Positions 35,460 to 57,344 of a DNA stretch of 64,000 nucleotides are shown piece after piece (position 1 is the first letter of the stretch; every line of letters begins with the position of its first letter). Made by a program: the position numbers and the translations under genes. This stretch comes from Engraulis encrasicolus (Eukaryota; Chordata; Actinopteri; Clupeiformes; Engraulidae), in NCBI RefSeq assembly GCF_034702125.1, contig NC_085865.1, forward strand, positions 24,512,567-24,576,566, given 5' to 3'. The notes under the pieces are model-generated. The model was not told the DNA's origin. It saw nothing but the letters and a program-made list of their open reading frames with translations, and ran no database searches.

Positions 35460-36994
35460 TGAGAGAGCATTTCTCTAAGTATGCACGCACCAAGTCCATG
35501 TTTGTCTGGAAATTGTGCGGTAATTGCTTGTAATATCTGGATGAAATGATTATTATTATCATGCAATTACATAGAAATGCCAAAACATTACCGCCTCATT
35601 AGCAATTTGTAATGTGACGTGTTACTAATATCCTATGCACCTGTTCAAACAAGAGGTGTGCAAATGCCTTTTCAGTAAGGACATGCTATTCAAATATGAA
35701 ATGAATAGACCTCCATAGGCTTCCCGGCGTCAGACCCATAAAGTCATCCTAACTTCTCTCACCCTGGTAGCACTCCTGATTGTGCAAGGCACTGTTCTAT
35801 TGTAAGACATGTTGTCAACTTCTCCTTCATAGCATTGTAGCAACACAAAGGGTTACCACTCTTGCATGGCACCTTTCTCACAAGAGAAATCTTTTGCATA
35901 GCAAGCACTGCTGTTTTGTAAGACATGTTGGCCATTGTCAAGTTCATAGTGTTGCACCAATACAAAATGGTTCTTGCATGAAAGTCTTGCGGAGCCCGGT
36001 GTATGAAAAAAATAAAAAAACATATACAGGCTTGGATTTGCTGATGGAAGGTTTGCGATGGCAAGGAAAGCAGTGTTGTTTGCATTTCCTTTTGCAGTAG
36101 TGTCATAACAGCAGAACCCAACAGCTGGGCCTCCCCTGACTCACTAAGACTGCGGAGATGGTCTTACACACTGCAATATTTACATTCCTGGACTGCACTT
36201 CACTGGCTATGCTGTGCCAGTCTGTATAAGTTAAAGACTCTGTAGTCGTTGAAAGGTTAAATCGTGGTCTATTTTAGATGGCAAGTGTTGCTTGATGGAA
36301 TATAACATAAGAGATGACTTAAGTTGTGTATGATACACCGTAACAGGGTAGACGTCCCATACAAATTGATTTCGAACTCAGCCTGAGTACTGCATTCGGT
36401 AGTGTTGCTTGCTTTTGTTTCACACATAACGTGTATCTTTACCTTTTGAAGAAGTGTGTTCTAAAATGTTCTCAAAGTGATACTGTACCATTTTTTAGAA
36501 ATAAGCGTATATCCCCTTGAGTTAAATGATTGAGTTTTACCTTTCTCCTTTCTCTGAGTATGGCAGTGCAAATTTTACCTCCAAGCTAGCAATTAACATT
36601 GAGTCCTATGAGATCAGCTGGTGGCTAGCTGGTCTCATGGACTCAATGTTAACTGTTAGCTTGGAGGTAAACTTTGCACAGCCATAGTCAGAGAGCGGTT
36701 GAAAGTACAGGAGAAAGGTAAAACTCAGTCATTAAACTCAAGGAGAGGTATAAAATAAGATTAATTCCAAAAATGGTACAGCACCACTTTAAGTTTTCTT
36801 AATCTGCATGCTCTGTAGCAGCAGGCTGTGAAGTACAAATTGGTCTTAGCCAAAAAGAGTGACTTGCACCCCTCTCCTCAGGGACCTTGTTAACGACTCA
36901 CTCCCCCACTCCAGTGCCCCCCCACCCCGTCACGGTGCCCACGTACCGACCCCCCGGCACACCCACCTACAGCTACGTGCCCCCGCAGTGGTGA
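30049..36994 (+). CDS. fam168b: FAM168B (myelin-associated neurite-outgrowth inhibitor, MANI), 196 aa
   Basis: FAM168B is a small Pro/Tyr-rich membrane-associated neuronal protein reported to limit neurite outgrowth. Coding exons are 30049-30118, 30245-30325, 32623-32762, 35193-35379 and 36882-36994. Phases chain without a break into 196 codons plus TGA. Human is 195 aa. Landmarks in order are [90 protein letters not shown] and [19 protein letters not shown]. The start is the ATG after the CCAAG acceptor at 30038-30039. The exon 4 acceptor is a triple NAGNAG (GAGCAGCAG), so 196-198 residues are possible. The GMPAAMYAP and APPPP segments differ from human. The paralogue FAM168A is excluded by VPYAN and by the absence of its extra central exon. 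Confidence 0.97.
30624..32526. mobile_element. 1.9-kb foldback element (long inverted repeat) in a fam168b intron
   Basis: The outer ends GGGTCATTCCATGTCAATTC (30624) and its exact complement (ending 32526) open two arms that align along about 0.9-1.0 kb. The left arm is 30624-31631 and the right arm 31651-32526. The centre is a 19-bp spacer flanked by TACATTTCTACCAG and its complement. The arms differ by scattered substitutions and a few indels: about 30 bp extra near 31590-31617 in the left arm and about 60 bp extra near 31745-31795 in the right arm. The same short frame ([12 protein letters not shown]...) is open in both arms, on opposite strands. The element fills most of the 2297-bp intron. 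No transposase is recognised. Confidence 0.93.
32763..34806 (+). other. fam168b intron, mostly featureless
   Basis: No exon recognised. A segment near 33045-33125 (CGTTTATTAGAGCGAACAAC, GCGTTTCGCTTCAGTGCGTC) resembles a common retroelement tail, with a related inverted piece near 51150-51180. Its family is uncertain. Confidence 0.5.
34807..34879. repeat. (CA)n microsatellite, about 36 units
   Basis: Uninterrupted CA run in the fam168b intron. A broken GT/GC run lies at 35083-35158, just before the exon at 35193. Confidence 0.96.
36472..36792. mobile_element. Foldback MITE, about 321 bp, in the last fam168b coding intron
   Basis: The left end CAAAGTGATACTGTACCATT and right end AATGGTACAGCACCACTTTAA are inverted, and the inner arms also pair (CTCCAAGCTAGC with GTTAGCTTGGAG; CTTGAGTTAAATGATTGAG with its complement). 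The right edge has TTAA. The left edge is TCAA, one change from TTAA. It is related to the copy at 56048-56380. It ends about 90 bp before the fam168b terminal coding exon. Confidence 0.8.
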
Positions 36995-39065
36995 GCAGAT
37001 GGCATGGTAAGCAGCACCCTCTCTTCTCTTCTCTTCTCTTCTCTTCCCTGTTCATTATTTCTATCCCGTTCTGCTTTTTCTCCTGTTGCTGTGCCAAGCT
37101 CAGAGATGCCTTTTTTTTGTCTGAAAGATGGGAAGGAGGGGCTCACACATTGCACCCACACTGTGGGCCATGGGGAAGCAAAATAAAATAAAGAAATATC
37201 TGAAGACGGCACACAGTGAATGTTCTGTGGCTGTAGAAGAGACATCAGCTCATTAGAATGGAAAGCTGCTCGCTCTGTGTACACTGACAGATGGATACTC
37301 TACTTATGAACATAGGCATTAACTCCTCTTAACTTTGGCAGGACACTATACTTATATAACTATAATTGCATATTATTATGGGAATCCTGGAAGTGGGTCT
37401 AACCTATTGGGCAGACATTTTAGAAAATTTTACACTGTAAAATTGTTTTAAAATGATGGTGTTATTAATTAAAGTGTTGTTCTTTCATTTCTTTCCTAGG
37501 TCAGAAGATGGTAGATATGCATTCACACAAGTCTAGTATATTTAACAGTTGGTGCTGACATTGCACAGTGTTGTTTGACCAGTTCTTCCTCGAAGAAAAA
37601 AAATAAGAAAAGAATAAGAAAACGTCAATTTTAATCCGGCTATCAGCAAAAACAAACAAGGGGTGGAAAGTGTTAAAAAAAAGACCACCACAAGAAAAAG
37701 GGATGGAGTCATGCCCCATCCCCAACGCTCCCATTACACCGCATTACCCAGAATCACCTGCTCCTCAAAGCTGCATATCTCATCAGGTGACTAGCTCTCC
37801 ATGGAAACGTGTTTTGTGGACTTGTCTTGCCTTTTTTTTTTTTTTTTTTTAAACATTTTTAAAACACTTAAAAAGTGGTGCAAAGGGAGTTTGGAATTTT
37901 GTTTTAATTTGGATATCCATATCGAGTTGAATGCATGTATATATTGAAAAACTGAATATTAATAATAACAATAATAGTATGATGATGATGCTAGCTCAGT
38001 CTACCTGCCATGATGACGTGACAAGATGCAACATTATGGAGAAGCAAACACAAAGTACAGTTAAGATAAAGAGGACAGAAACATAACTATAGGGAGAAAC
38101 GCTAACATTTTATCACAGATGTGCAACACGTCTTGAGAAAACTACAATGCAAAATGCAGTGAAGTGTCATTTGTTTGAGTCATTTTTGGGATGGGGGATT
38201 GTGGGTGATTGTTTTTATTTTATACTTTTGGGTGTGGGAGGGGAGGTTTTCAGTACATTTTTGCCAGCATGGTTTTATAATTTTGGTTGTAGCGTTGCCT
38301 TCATCTGGCTTTGTCAGCCTGGGCTGAGGGCAGACGTCGGCGAGTCCCTCTGAGCTTGTGCCTCCATTTTAGGTAACGTGCAAAACACTCCCATTCCAAT
38401 AGCTCGCCACACCTTTATATTCCGTTTTCTTTTATTATTATTATTATTATTACTCGCAGAGTATTTGGAACAAAGTATATGTGTGTTAAGTGTGCATGTA
38501 TCCGTGCCAGTTTGACTGTAAGTTCTTTTTGTTGTGCATCAGAAGAAGAAAAAAACAACAGTGGATAGGCCTTGTGGAGTTATTGGACTGGTGTGGTTTG
38601 GTGTGGCGTATGTCTGTGTGAGAGAGAGAGAGTCTGTGTGTGTGTGTGTGTCCGTCCGTGCGCGTGCGTGCATGTATTTCATGCCTTAGTCCCTGTGTCT
38701 TTGCATTGGTTTGTGTTGTCGTCATGTTTTTAGAGAGACAGAGTAATCATTGCAAACCTGAAACATTTTTTTCTTAATAGGAAAGTGAAATTTTCCCGAT
38801 TTTTAATTTGGTCGATAACTTGACACTACTGAAACATAACATCATTGGATGTTGGAGACAGGAAGGCCAAAATTGTTACATTGTTTTTTTATTGTTATTG
38901 TTTTTATTTCTACCACGGGTGACACCATTGCTGACTGATTTTCATTGTCTTTTTACGTATCCATATAGGTTGCCTATTTCACCTCAAAGAATGTTTTGTA
39001 ATGGTTTTGTTGTTTTGTTTTGTATTTTCAAGAAAGACCAAAAATAAATACAATTATGACAGCTG
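36995..39065 (+). other. fam168b: fam168b 3' UTR, with a probable 3' UTR intron
   Basis: Twelve bases after the stop is a GTAAGC donor (37007). CTTTCCTAG gives an acceptor, with the exon resuming at 37500. The 3' UTR then runs AT-rich to AATAAA at 39043-39048. The junction is too close to the stop to trigger decay. It contains a poly(T) run at 37830 and several TTATTATT stretches. Confidence 0.65.
39043..39048 (+). terminator. fam168b: AATAAA poly(A) signal of fam168b
   Basis: AATAAA in AAAAATAAATACAATT, the last hexamer before sequence character changes. Cleavage is expected near 39060-39070. Confidence 0.6.
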
Positions 39066-39077
39066 CTCGTGTGATAC

Positions 39078-39083
39078 TTTATT
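39078..39083 (-). terminator. Minus-strand AATAAA, possible arhgef4 poly(A) signal
   Basis: TTTATT on the plus strand reads AATAAA on the minus strand, 30 bp beyond the fam168b signal. If used by arhgef4, its 3' UTR would be about 5 kb and the two convergent genes would meet or overlap tail to tail. Nearer minus-strand signals may exist. Confidence 0.35.
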
Positions 39084-42000
39084 TAACACAAGATATGATA
39101 AAGGTATTTAATTGTTGTTATTATTCATTATTATGATTATTGGTATGTACAGTGTATTATTCATGTCCAATTTATTTCCATTTTTTAAGTCTTTTAATGT
39201 GTGTTGTAGTAGATCGTTCTGTCATTGGTATGTAGTGAGTCATTGGTATGGATATATAAATAAATACATATAGGGGTGTTCCATTTTAATCATACAATGC
39301 AAATGTACCACCAGGGCAATACACAGCCATGTGTAATAATACATTGAAAAGGTCATTGACCCTTGTTGGGGGCAGTATGCTGATTTGGACTTCAATTGAA
39401 CTTAGTCTTTCATTTTTAAACATATTGCATTATTCTGTTGCATAATGCATTTTGAACAAATCAATACATGTGACAGAATAGGCAGTAACTCATCTCAGAA
39501 TGTTACCTAGAGCTGTGATGGAACTTGACAGTAGGTAAATGCATATGGACTGTTTTTTTTTGTCTCTTGCGCCCTCTGCTGTCTATACAGTGGCAATGCG
39601 GAGGGCAAATCAATTCACGAGACTCAAGCCATATAGCCTGATATTCATCGACTTTCAAATCTTTTCGAGACTTGGTCTGACCAATAGCATAACAATTAGC
39701 ATTTCCCAAACGGCATGCTTGACCCGCCTCCGTAGGTTTGCAACTGGTTGTTTGCTTCCTGACAAAGTGGGAGGAGTTCCCGATTTTCCTGGAGCTCAGG
39801 AACGGTATTTGTATTGCACCTGACCTGACTAGAAGCAATGCTGAAGGTGTTGCATCACTAGGAGGGTGCGGCCTGGCTACAAGCCATAGACTTTGAGGGT
39901 CCACTCACTTGGAGCTTATTATTTGTGTTAGGCATTATGCAGCGCGCACGCACACACACACACACACACACGAAAAAGAAGAGGGGAGAAAAAGCAAAAA
40001 CAAAGCATCTCATAAACACTTTAAATGGTTTTAATTTCCCCATCATTTTGAGTGCATATGTAAACAACCATACACATACAAATATTATGTACAAACACGG
40101 TCTTTTATCTCTGTTTTTGTAATTTAAACAAACTATACTTACATTTTTCACAAGTGCCATCTCCACTCAGGGTACCCTGCGACAGGCAGTACATGGCATT
40201 CTCATAACTTTTCAGTGTTTTCATTTTTCTGTCTCGCATTGTAGGTCAGTTACAGTCATGTATTTAAGCAAAATAGCAGTATTTGTATGTAGAAACAGGT
40301 AAACGATTAATTATAGGCTTAAAGAAGTAGTTCATTTTCATCTCCATCGAGACAAAAATGTATGGGTGTGTCTGTGGGTGGAAAAAAGGGTTCCTGTGCA
40401 TGCTGGATGAATCATCAGAGTAGACAGAGTTCCGAAGAAATTGTTTTGTTTTTTTCTCCAGTGGATGGTCCAGTGGTCTTAAATCTTTTTTTGTGTCAAG
40501 CATCACTGAAGTATCATTACATTTTCATTAACACCTCAACGGTTATCCAAAACTTTCAGATGAAATACCCATTTGTTTTAATAGTTGTCCAACCCTTAGG
40601 AGGAAAGGTTTCAGTGCTAACACTGGTTGACTTGCTGTCTCTCACAACATGGCGAACCATTAAAAAAGGGGGAAAAAATTAAATAAATAAAAGAATGACA
40701 ATGGAAATGAGCAAAACATAGGTATATTTTTGTCCACTAGGAGGCAGCATGCAACCACAACAGAAGCAAGTAGGTGAAGCATGTTTGAAGAAAAAAATAA
40801 ATGAGAGAGTAGTAAGTAGGCTATGTGTGTATGGCTCTCAAATGGTCTCCATAAAATGAAGTCATCTGTTCCATTAAACTGATTCAACATACCCTTCTCT
40901 CTTAACCTGGCCTTGCCATCTGTAAGCTTCCACTCAATTCCAAATTTCCCAAATTAGTACTCGGGGTATGGCTGGGAGGTCCAGGCTACCTCTGTGAATA
41001 AGAAAATAACACAGCCAAGCTGGTGTTGCGCATTATTATTGACTAGGTACAGAGCCGTGAGATGACTCCATCTGGTGATTGATGTGTGTGCCGAGGGAGA
41101 GCGTTTTGGAGGCAGGCCTCCAGTGACAGCCTGAGAGGCGGCTTCTTTCCCTCTCTCAGGCAGCAGCAGGTGTGTCAGCGGGGAGCCTGGTAATTATAAT
41201 CAGACTTGGGTCTCTTGGATTCCCTCACACACTAGTTGCCGTTGTGAAGCACGCGCACACACACGCACGCACGCACGCACAAACCTGTTTTTTCTGCAGT
41301 GCTGTTCCCAAGGGGAACATAATCTATCAGAAAGGCTTAACAGGAAGAAAAACAAGGACATGCCAAAAAACAAAACAAAATTACAACGCAACAACTAATT
41401 TCATCTTGGGCTTGGCTGTGCCTCACAGGTCTGGCTGCCTGTCTGTGCACCCATAGGCCATAGCTGATTCAGTAGACCAGATAGCCTGATGGAATGTGTA
41501 CTGTGACATTTCCATAGGTTATGGGCACACTAGGAACAGAAAACTAAAGTCTCCATTGTGTCATTCTCACAAAAAAACATGCCCACTTTCAGATGTGACC
41601 ACTCAAAGGATGCCATTCATTCTTTGTTTTTTGTGTGTGTACAAGCTGCATTTTAGTGCATTTGGAATAGTTGAAGGAGGTGATTACAGAATATACAGAC
41701 TGTTTCATATAGTGTAATCCACGGAAAAAGAAAAGGAAAACAAAAAAATAACAGGAATCCGACTTGTGATGAGATACATTATTATGGGTGCAACTAAGAA
41801 TGGGAGAGTCTGGCGAGAGAGAAGAAATACACTATTCTTTAGACTTTTGACAGTGTTTGCGCGCAGTGCTGATTAAAAATATATTATGCTTCTTCTTCAC
41901 AAAGATCAGAGCATCAAACATGGCCACGAGGCCGTCTTGAAGTCCACCACCTAACCTGGTTTCTATAAATTCTTCAAGAGTCTCTCTCTCTCCATTTATG

Positions 42001-42139
42001 TTGTCAAGAGAACACAAAGCAGCATGTTAAGATTTTGTTTTCCCTTACTGAAAATCTCTATAGTTGAATCTGTGTTTTTTGTTGTTGTTGCAACAAACAC
42101 ATTTTGATCTGTGATGGCAATGGAGCGAGCGTTTGTCAG

Positions 42140-42192
<53 letters not shown>
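42140..42192. repeat. (GA)n microsatellite
   Basis: Uninterrupted AG/GA run of about 50 bp. Confidence 0.93.
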
Positions 42193-42193
<1 letters not shown>

Positions 42194-42911
42194 GGTGACG
42201 CTCGATAAGAGATTTCAGTCTCCATGGTAACGGAGGCTCTACAGTATCTATGATAGGAGGAGGGGAGGGGAAGTGATAGCGACTGGAGGGCAGTGTGAAA
42301 CACAGGCATTATACCTCCCTTAAGGAAAGGAAAGGAGAAAAAAAACAAGCACTATCAGTATTCCAAGGCAGGCACATTCCTCTCTGGTATATTCGAAAGG
42401 GGAGAAGGATGAGGAGGAAGAGGAGGAAGAATATAAAAACATAAAATGAAATAATTAAATAAAATAAACACTTAGGTATTCAGACATTCGGGTATTTCTC
42501 CCAGGCTGCTGTGGTTTTTGTCATCATACAGTATAGTATTAGCATTTTCCCCCATAAACACATCATCTATCCTGGCCATGCGTCCTTCTCAGCCAAAAGG
42601 AGAATTGGACTGGTACAGTAAGACACTTTCACATTACAAGATCTCGGTTACACAAAACACCTTGAGTTAAGGGTCCCCTGTCTTGTAATACAAAAGAGGC
42701 CTGTGTGTTCTGCATGAGACACTAAATGGAAAAACTACTTGGTTTGTCTGTTTGTATGTTTGTTTGTTTAGCATTACTGGGAAGCGGACTTGTAGCAAAA
42801 ATTTGGGGTGGAGTTATGTTTGGGGTAGCACGCTTTTGTTGAAAAGCAGTCCATGCATAGCTGAATGATCCAGGAGACACTTCAAAAAATGGCACTTCCA
42901 AAACGAAGCTG

Positions 42912-42913
<2 letters not shown>

Positions 42914-42952
<39 letters not shown>
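42914..42952. repeat. (AAT)n microsatellite, about 13 units
   Basis: Perfect TAA/AAT trinucleotide run. Confidence 0.93.
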
Positions 42953-42954
<2 letters not shown>

Positions 42955-44051
42955 GGCAGAGGTTTGTCAGAAAAGGCTTAAAGGAGGTGTTGATGACAGA
43001 GAATAACATGCAGAGAGACAGTGAGAAAGATGGCGGCAGGCTTGAATGTACACCGAGTCGTCACCAGCCATGAGTTCTTCTCAGTGTTGAGTACGGTAAT
43101 GTCTTTGGGTTCTAAAGAAGACCGTCATTTAGTTTCGCTATCTGTGTGTCTAGCTGAAACCAGATGGTATCAGAAAGGGTGCAAGAGTTTCTGGAACAGA
43201 ATAGCAATTACACAGATCATGATGTCCCCATCCCCTCACAACCTCTTTTTTTCCATATCTGACACAAAACAAATAATAATAAAAAATAACAACGTAAGAA
43301 AAAGCTGACTTTTTTTTCTGGCACTGCGAACAATTGGCAACTGTTGACACGAACAAAAAAAAACATGAACAAAAAATAAAACAAAACCAATGAACAGGAG
43401 AAAAAAAAACCGTCAACGTAATATTTTGTCAGTCTGGTATCTTTCAAAGATAAGGGGCTGCCGTGAAAGTCCTGGCATTGTTCTTGACAGCGGTAGTAGT
43501 ATTAGTACCCATCTACATAATGCTGTTCTCAGAGTCCAGAGAGGAGGAGCCTCGGACCCTGGGTCAAGCGGCCCAGAGTTTACACACAGTCTTAATATCC
43601 ACTTATGTCTGATTGGAACCAACCTATAAAGTGCTTTCTCAACAACATAAAATTAAACTTTATCATCATTCGTATTATTCTTCTTCTTCTTCATTATCAT
43701 CACCACCAACGCTGCCATCCTCATCGTCATCATCATCATCATAACCATCAGCATCAGCATCATTGTCATCATTGTCGTCATCCTCAGTGTCTTTATCGAC
43801 AGTTGGTAATTGATTTTGGGAAGGATGACACAGATGAACAAATGAAAACGAAACCCAACCTAACGCACGTACGTAGCGAACAAAGAAAAAGGAGGATTAC
43901 AAGGTTAGGGCTAAAGTTCAGGCACGAGCTTATAGTGAGCTCTCCACTCCCTCTCTTCATCTCTCCTCTTTCCATTCCTCATCCCTCTTCTTTTTCTTCT
44001 TCTTCTCGTCAGTCTTCCTCTTTCTTTCTCTCCATGCTGACTTCATCTTCT

Positions 44052-54163
<10,112 letters not shown>

Positions 54164-54224
54164 CTGTGAAAGGAAACAGGCCAAGAGATGTTACTTTATT
54201 ATTATTATTATTATTTTTAAAGAT

Positions 54225-54357
54225 ATTTTTTGGTCTTTTACGACTTTATTGATGATAGGACAGTTTGAGAGGTGGACAGGAAGCGAATGGGGAGAGAGAT
54301 GGGGAGGGGTCGGCAAAGGACCCGGGCCGGGAATCAAACCCGGGTCGGCCGCATGAA
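54225..54357 (-). mobile_element. tRNA-derived SINE copy
   Basis: TATTGATGATAGGACAGTTT, GGTGGACAGGAAGCGAATGG and ACCCGGGCCGGGAATCAAAC match the element at 10938-11103. The minus-strand B box reads GGTTTGATTCC. The A-box head is truncated after CGGCCGCAT. Confidence 0.7.
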
Positions 54358-54831
54358 GTACAAAGCACTCTTCCTTATTGTTGGTGCGTCTCTGAAGTGA
54401 TCAAACAAGTAGGGAATAAAAACTGAAATTTCAATGAAGCAATGACATTCTGACATAACACCAATCCTCCTCCATTAGCAACTTGAGACAACAACAAATA
54501 CAACTATGATTACAAATACAACACACATACAAATTTCCATGCATTCCAATGCAACGTTTGAAAATGTTACGCTGGTGTGAATGGCAGCATTCGAATGTGT
54601 TTGAGCTTTTCCCTCTGGAGGACTGTCAGAACAGATGGGGCAAATGCATTGCACGGGGTAGCAGATGAGATGGCACCAAAACTGCTGGACGGTGCACTAA
54701 CAGACGCAATTTCCATAAAATTTGGCATTGTGTGTCCGTGACACAGTACCTGCTATCCTCCCAGCTCATCAGCACGTCCTTGATGCAGTTTGGCCCCTGG
54801 GGAGGCCATTCAAGGTGTGCACAGTAAAACA

Positions 54832-55140
54832 AGTGGAGTGTTTATTCAACATTCACAGAGTACTCTGGGATCAAATACTCTAGAAGATGTTTAATCGACT
54901 CTCTATGTGTCGAGTCAACACTGAAAAATGTACTGTGTGAATCACAGAACTAGACATTGAGCTTCTCTCAGCAAAAAACGCCAGTGTTGAAGCCTTACAG
55001 CCGGGGTCTCTTTTGTTGTTGTGTCTTACCCTTGCTACTGTCCCTGGCAGTGTGAATAGTCCTGCATATCACAGTAATTTATGTAGCGTTAATTCAACAT
55101 TAAGAGAGTAGGACCTACTAGACTATTCTACTCTCTATAA
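54832..55140. mobile_element. AACACT-rich dispersed repeat, third copy
   Basis: GAGTGTTTATTCAACATTC, GAGTCAACACTG, CACAGTAATTTATGTAG and GCGTTAATTCAACATTAAG follow the same order as in the 50110 copy. It lies upstream of the arhgef4 SH3 exon. Confidence 0.55.
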
Positions 55141-56047
55141 GTGCTGAATACACCACAATGTCGACCAATCGAAAAACTGTTTGATTTGTCGATAGTTTGC
55201 ACGAAATGTACTGTCGACCGTGTTGCATCCCTTCCTTGTTTCCTCTCCTCTTTGTTTCTTTTGTTGTTTCTGAGGGGAGACAGGAGCACTAGTCCCTTTT
55301 CAAACAGCATGTGCTCCACTACATCAGTCTGTCCACTGCCAGCCACGTCTCCCCTGCTTGCCATCGATCCATCAACAGGAAGGACTGGGGACTCTATGGC
55401 CTGTTGCTAGGCGACACACCTACAAAGATCTCGCCTCTCCACTGCATTCCTCTTGCTGATCTGGCCACTATTGTGTGACCAATAACCAGAAGGTAATCAT
55501 GGCTGAACGTGACACCGCTCGGAATCAACTGCCTGGATGTGAACACAGGAGGGAGGTCAGACATGGCATCATTAAGATGATAGATGCACTACTACTGAGG
55601 TATCTCAGAGTAATCTTTAAGCAGGCAGGGTGGACGTTTCAGGTAGCAGAACGCAGGGTGCAAGCAGTGTTGTCATCTCAGGGATGCACAGGTTTAGGAA
55701 GTCAATAAATTGACTGGTATTATATCATGTTGAGTCCATAACCAGACTTCTTTTGAAAGTGAACAGAAACAAGGCTGCTTGGTTCCTGAACACACTTGTT
55801 TAGTTTATATAGTCATAAATGTAGCTGTGTGTGCCTGTGTGTGTCTGTGTGTGTGTGCGCGTGCTTGCGCACACCTGTGTCTGCACAATAATCCAAGCCT
55901 ACACAAGTGTTGGCCGTGACCAACGGACAAAGGCTAATTAATGACCTAACTAGCCCCTGAAGACGCACATGGAAATCCACTGACCTGGCAGGGATCATTA
56001 CACCAGAAAACCCCACACAGCTGAACCCCAACTATACACAACAATAT

Positions 56048-56380
56048 TTAAAGGAACAGTACACAATTTCTTGAAATTTGCTTATTTCTCACCTCCCCTT
56101 GAGTTAAATAAATGAATTTTACCGTTCTCCTGCTCTTCCAGCCATTCTCTGACTCTGGTGACACGATTTGTACCAAGCTAGCATGTATAATTAAACTGAA
56201 TGGTACCAGCTAGCAGCTAATGGTCATATTTGGTTCAGTGATAACATGCTAGCTTGAGACGCGGCATAATAGCACCAGACTCAGAGAACAACTAGAAGGA
56301 GAAACGTAAAACTCATAATTTTACTCAAGATGAGAATTGGAAATGGGCACATTTGCAGAAATTGTGGACTATTCCTTTAA
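56048..56380. mobile_element. Foldback MITE, 333 bp, bounded by TTAA
   Basis: TTAAAGGAACAGTACACAAT at the left and ATTGTGGACTATTCCTTTAA at the right are imperfect inverted repeats including TTAA on both sides. The interior arms (TTGAGTTAAAT, CAAGCTAGCATGT and their complements) match the copy at 36472-36792. Confidence 0.85.
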
Positions 56381-57308
56381 CTGAGCCACATGCTGCTCCA
56401 TTGGTCCAGGCCAATATACTCTCACCCAGCTGAACTTCAAGCCTTTGGGCCCTCAGGCTCCAAAACACATCTGTGGCCCCAGACAACCCCAGTCTGAGAA
56501 ACACTACTGATATGTTCAATATAGGACTCAAGTGACCTAGTGGATAAATCAATCAATTAATCTATAGGGGTCAAGCCCCGACATACAAAGAATACAATGG
56601 TCAAGTCCAACATTAAAAAATACAATGCCCACATTTTGACTTTTCAAAAATACAATGGCCAAGTTCAAACTTTCCAAAAATTACAATGGTCAAATCCTAA
56701 CTTTTCTTTTTTAAAACAAAATAGAGTGCCTTTACCACCTGGGTGCGTAGCCTATAAAGGAAGCTGACTATATAAAAGGGGTTGACATGTGATAGGGTCC
56801 TTTCTGCTCTGCTCAGGGGAAAATGAGCAGCTGATGTCTTCCCCTAAACAGCAACGCACAGCAGTTTAGCCAAGCTTGGATCTGATCAAATTTGGATCTG
56901 ATCTTTTCACACTGACTGACTCCTTAGAGACAGGCCTGGACACAGACACATTTCTGTGAGCTAAAGGCGTATTCTTACAAATGAGTGCAAGTAAGATGAG
57001 AGCAGCAAGACCTACATTGCTTGAATGTCAAATCCCTGGAAACACACATAGCCTACACACAGAGACAGTGGGGGCTAATGCTAGCATTTCAAATTCCCCT
57101 GCGGACTAGTGGACTAGCCAACCACACAAACATGGGCACACATGGATGCACACAGATGCAAAAATAGAAACGCACAGTTATAAATAATAGTGTACTGCCC
57201 TCTCTGCTTTTTCGCTTCTCAACGCACTCTACTGTACTGTTACTGTAGCTCTCTGTGTTGCAGTGTTGTTGCAATGGCCCAAAGGCAGCGGTGATGATAG
57301 TACATTAC

Positions 57309-57344
57309 CTGGTCTCCTGCTGCTAGCACATCCCGGATACCCAT
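57309..57344 (-). CDS. Candidate alternative first coding exon of arhgef4 (12 codons)
   Basis: On the minus strand ATG opens MGIRDVLAAGDQ and stops at a GTAATG donor in phase 0. That is the phase needed by the SH3 exon beginning LISDGSVV at 54163. The related collybistin gene (ARHGEF9) has short isoforms with a similar handful of residues spliced directly to LITGDS. Spliced, this would give a 521-aa Asef lacking the APC-binding region. An earlier in-frame ATG lies upstream at about 57420. There is no transcript evidence, and chance is possible. Confidence 0.4.

Larger units (their letters stand above)
39084..44051 (-). other. Probable long arhgef4 3' UTR and downstream DNA
   Basis: Five kb with no coding exon recognised on either strand. 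It contains a CA run near 39950, a CACG run near 41265, a GA microsatellite at 42140-42192, an AAT run at 42914-42952, and an ATC/CAT-rich patch at 43690-43770. A segment at 39560-39790 (TTGCGCCCTCTGCTGTC ... GCATGCTTGACCCGCCTCC) looks like a dispersed repeat, but I see no second copy here. Confidence 0.45.

Noticed and set aside
34779..35478. 214-aa and 158-aa plus frames
   Set aside because: They join CA/GT repeat translation to the fam168b exon. Only 35193-35379 in the first frame is coding.
39503..39904. 133-aa minus-strand frame
   Set aside because: No recognisable domain, no splice sites in phase, and probable dispersed-repeat sequence.
54626..54832. 68-aa minus frame considered as an upstream arhgef4 exon
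   Set aside because: No resemblance to the Asef N-terminus and no convincing acceptor/donor pair in phase with the SH3 exon.
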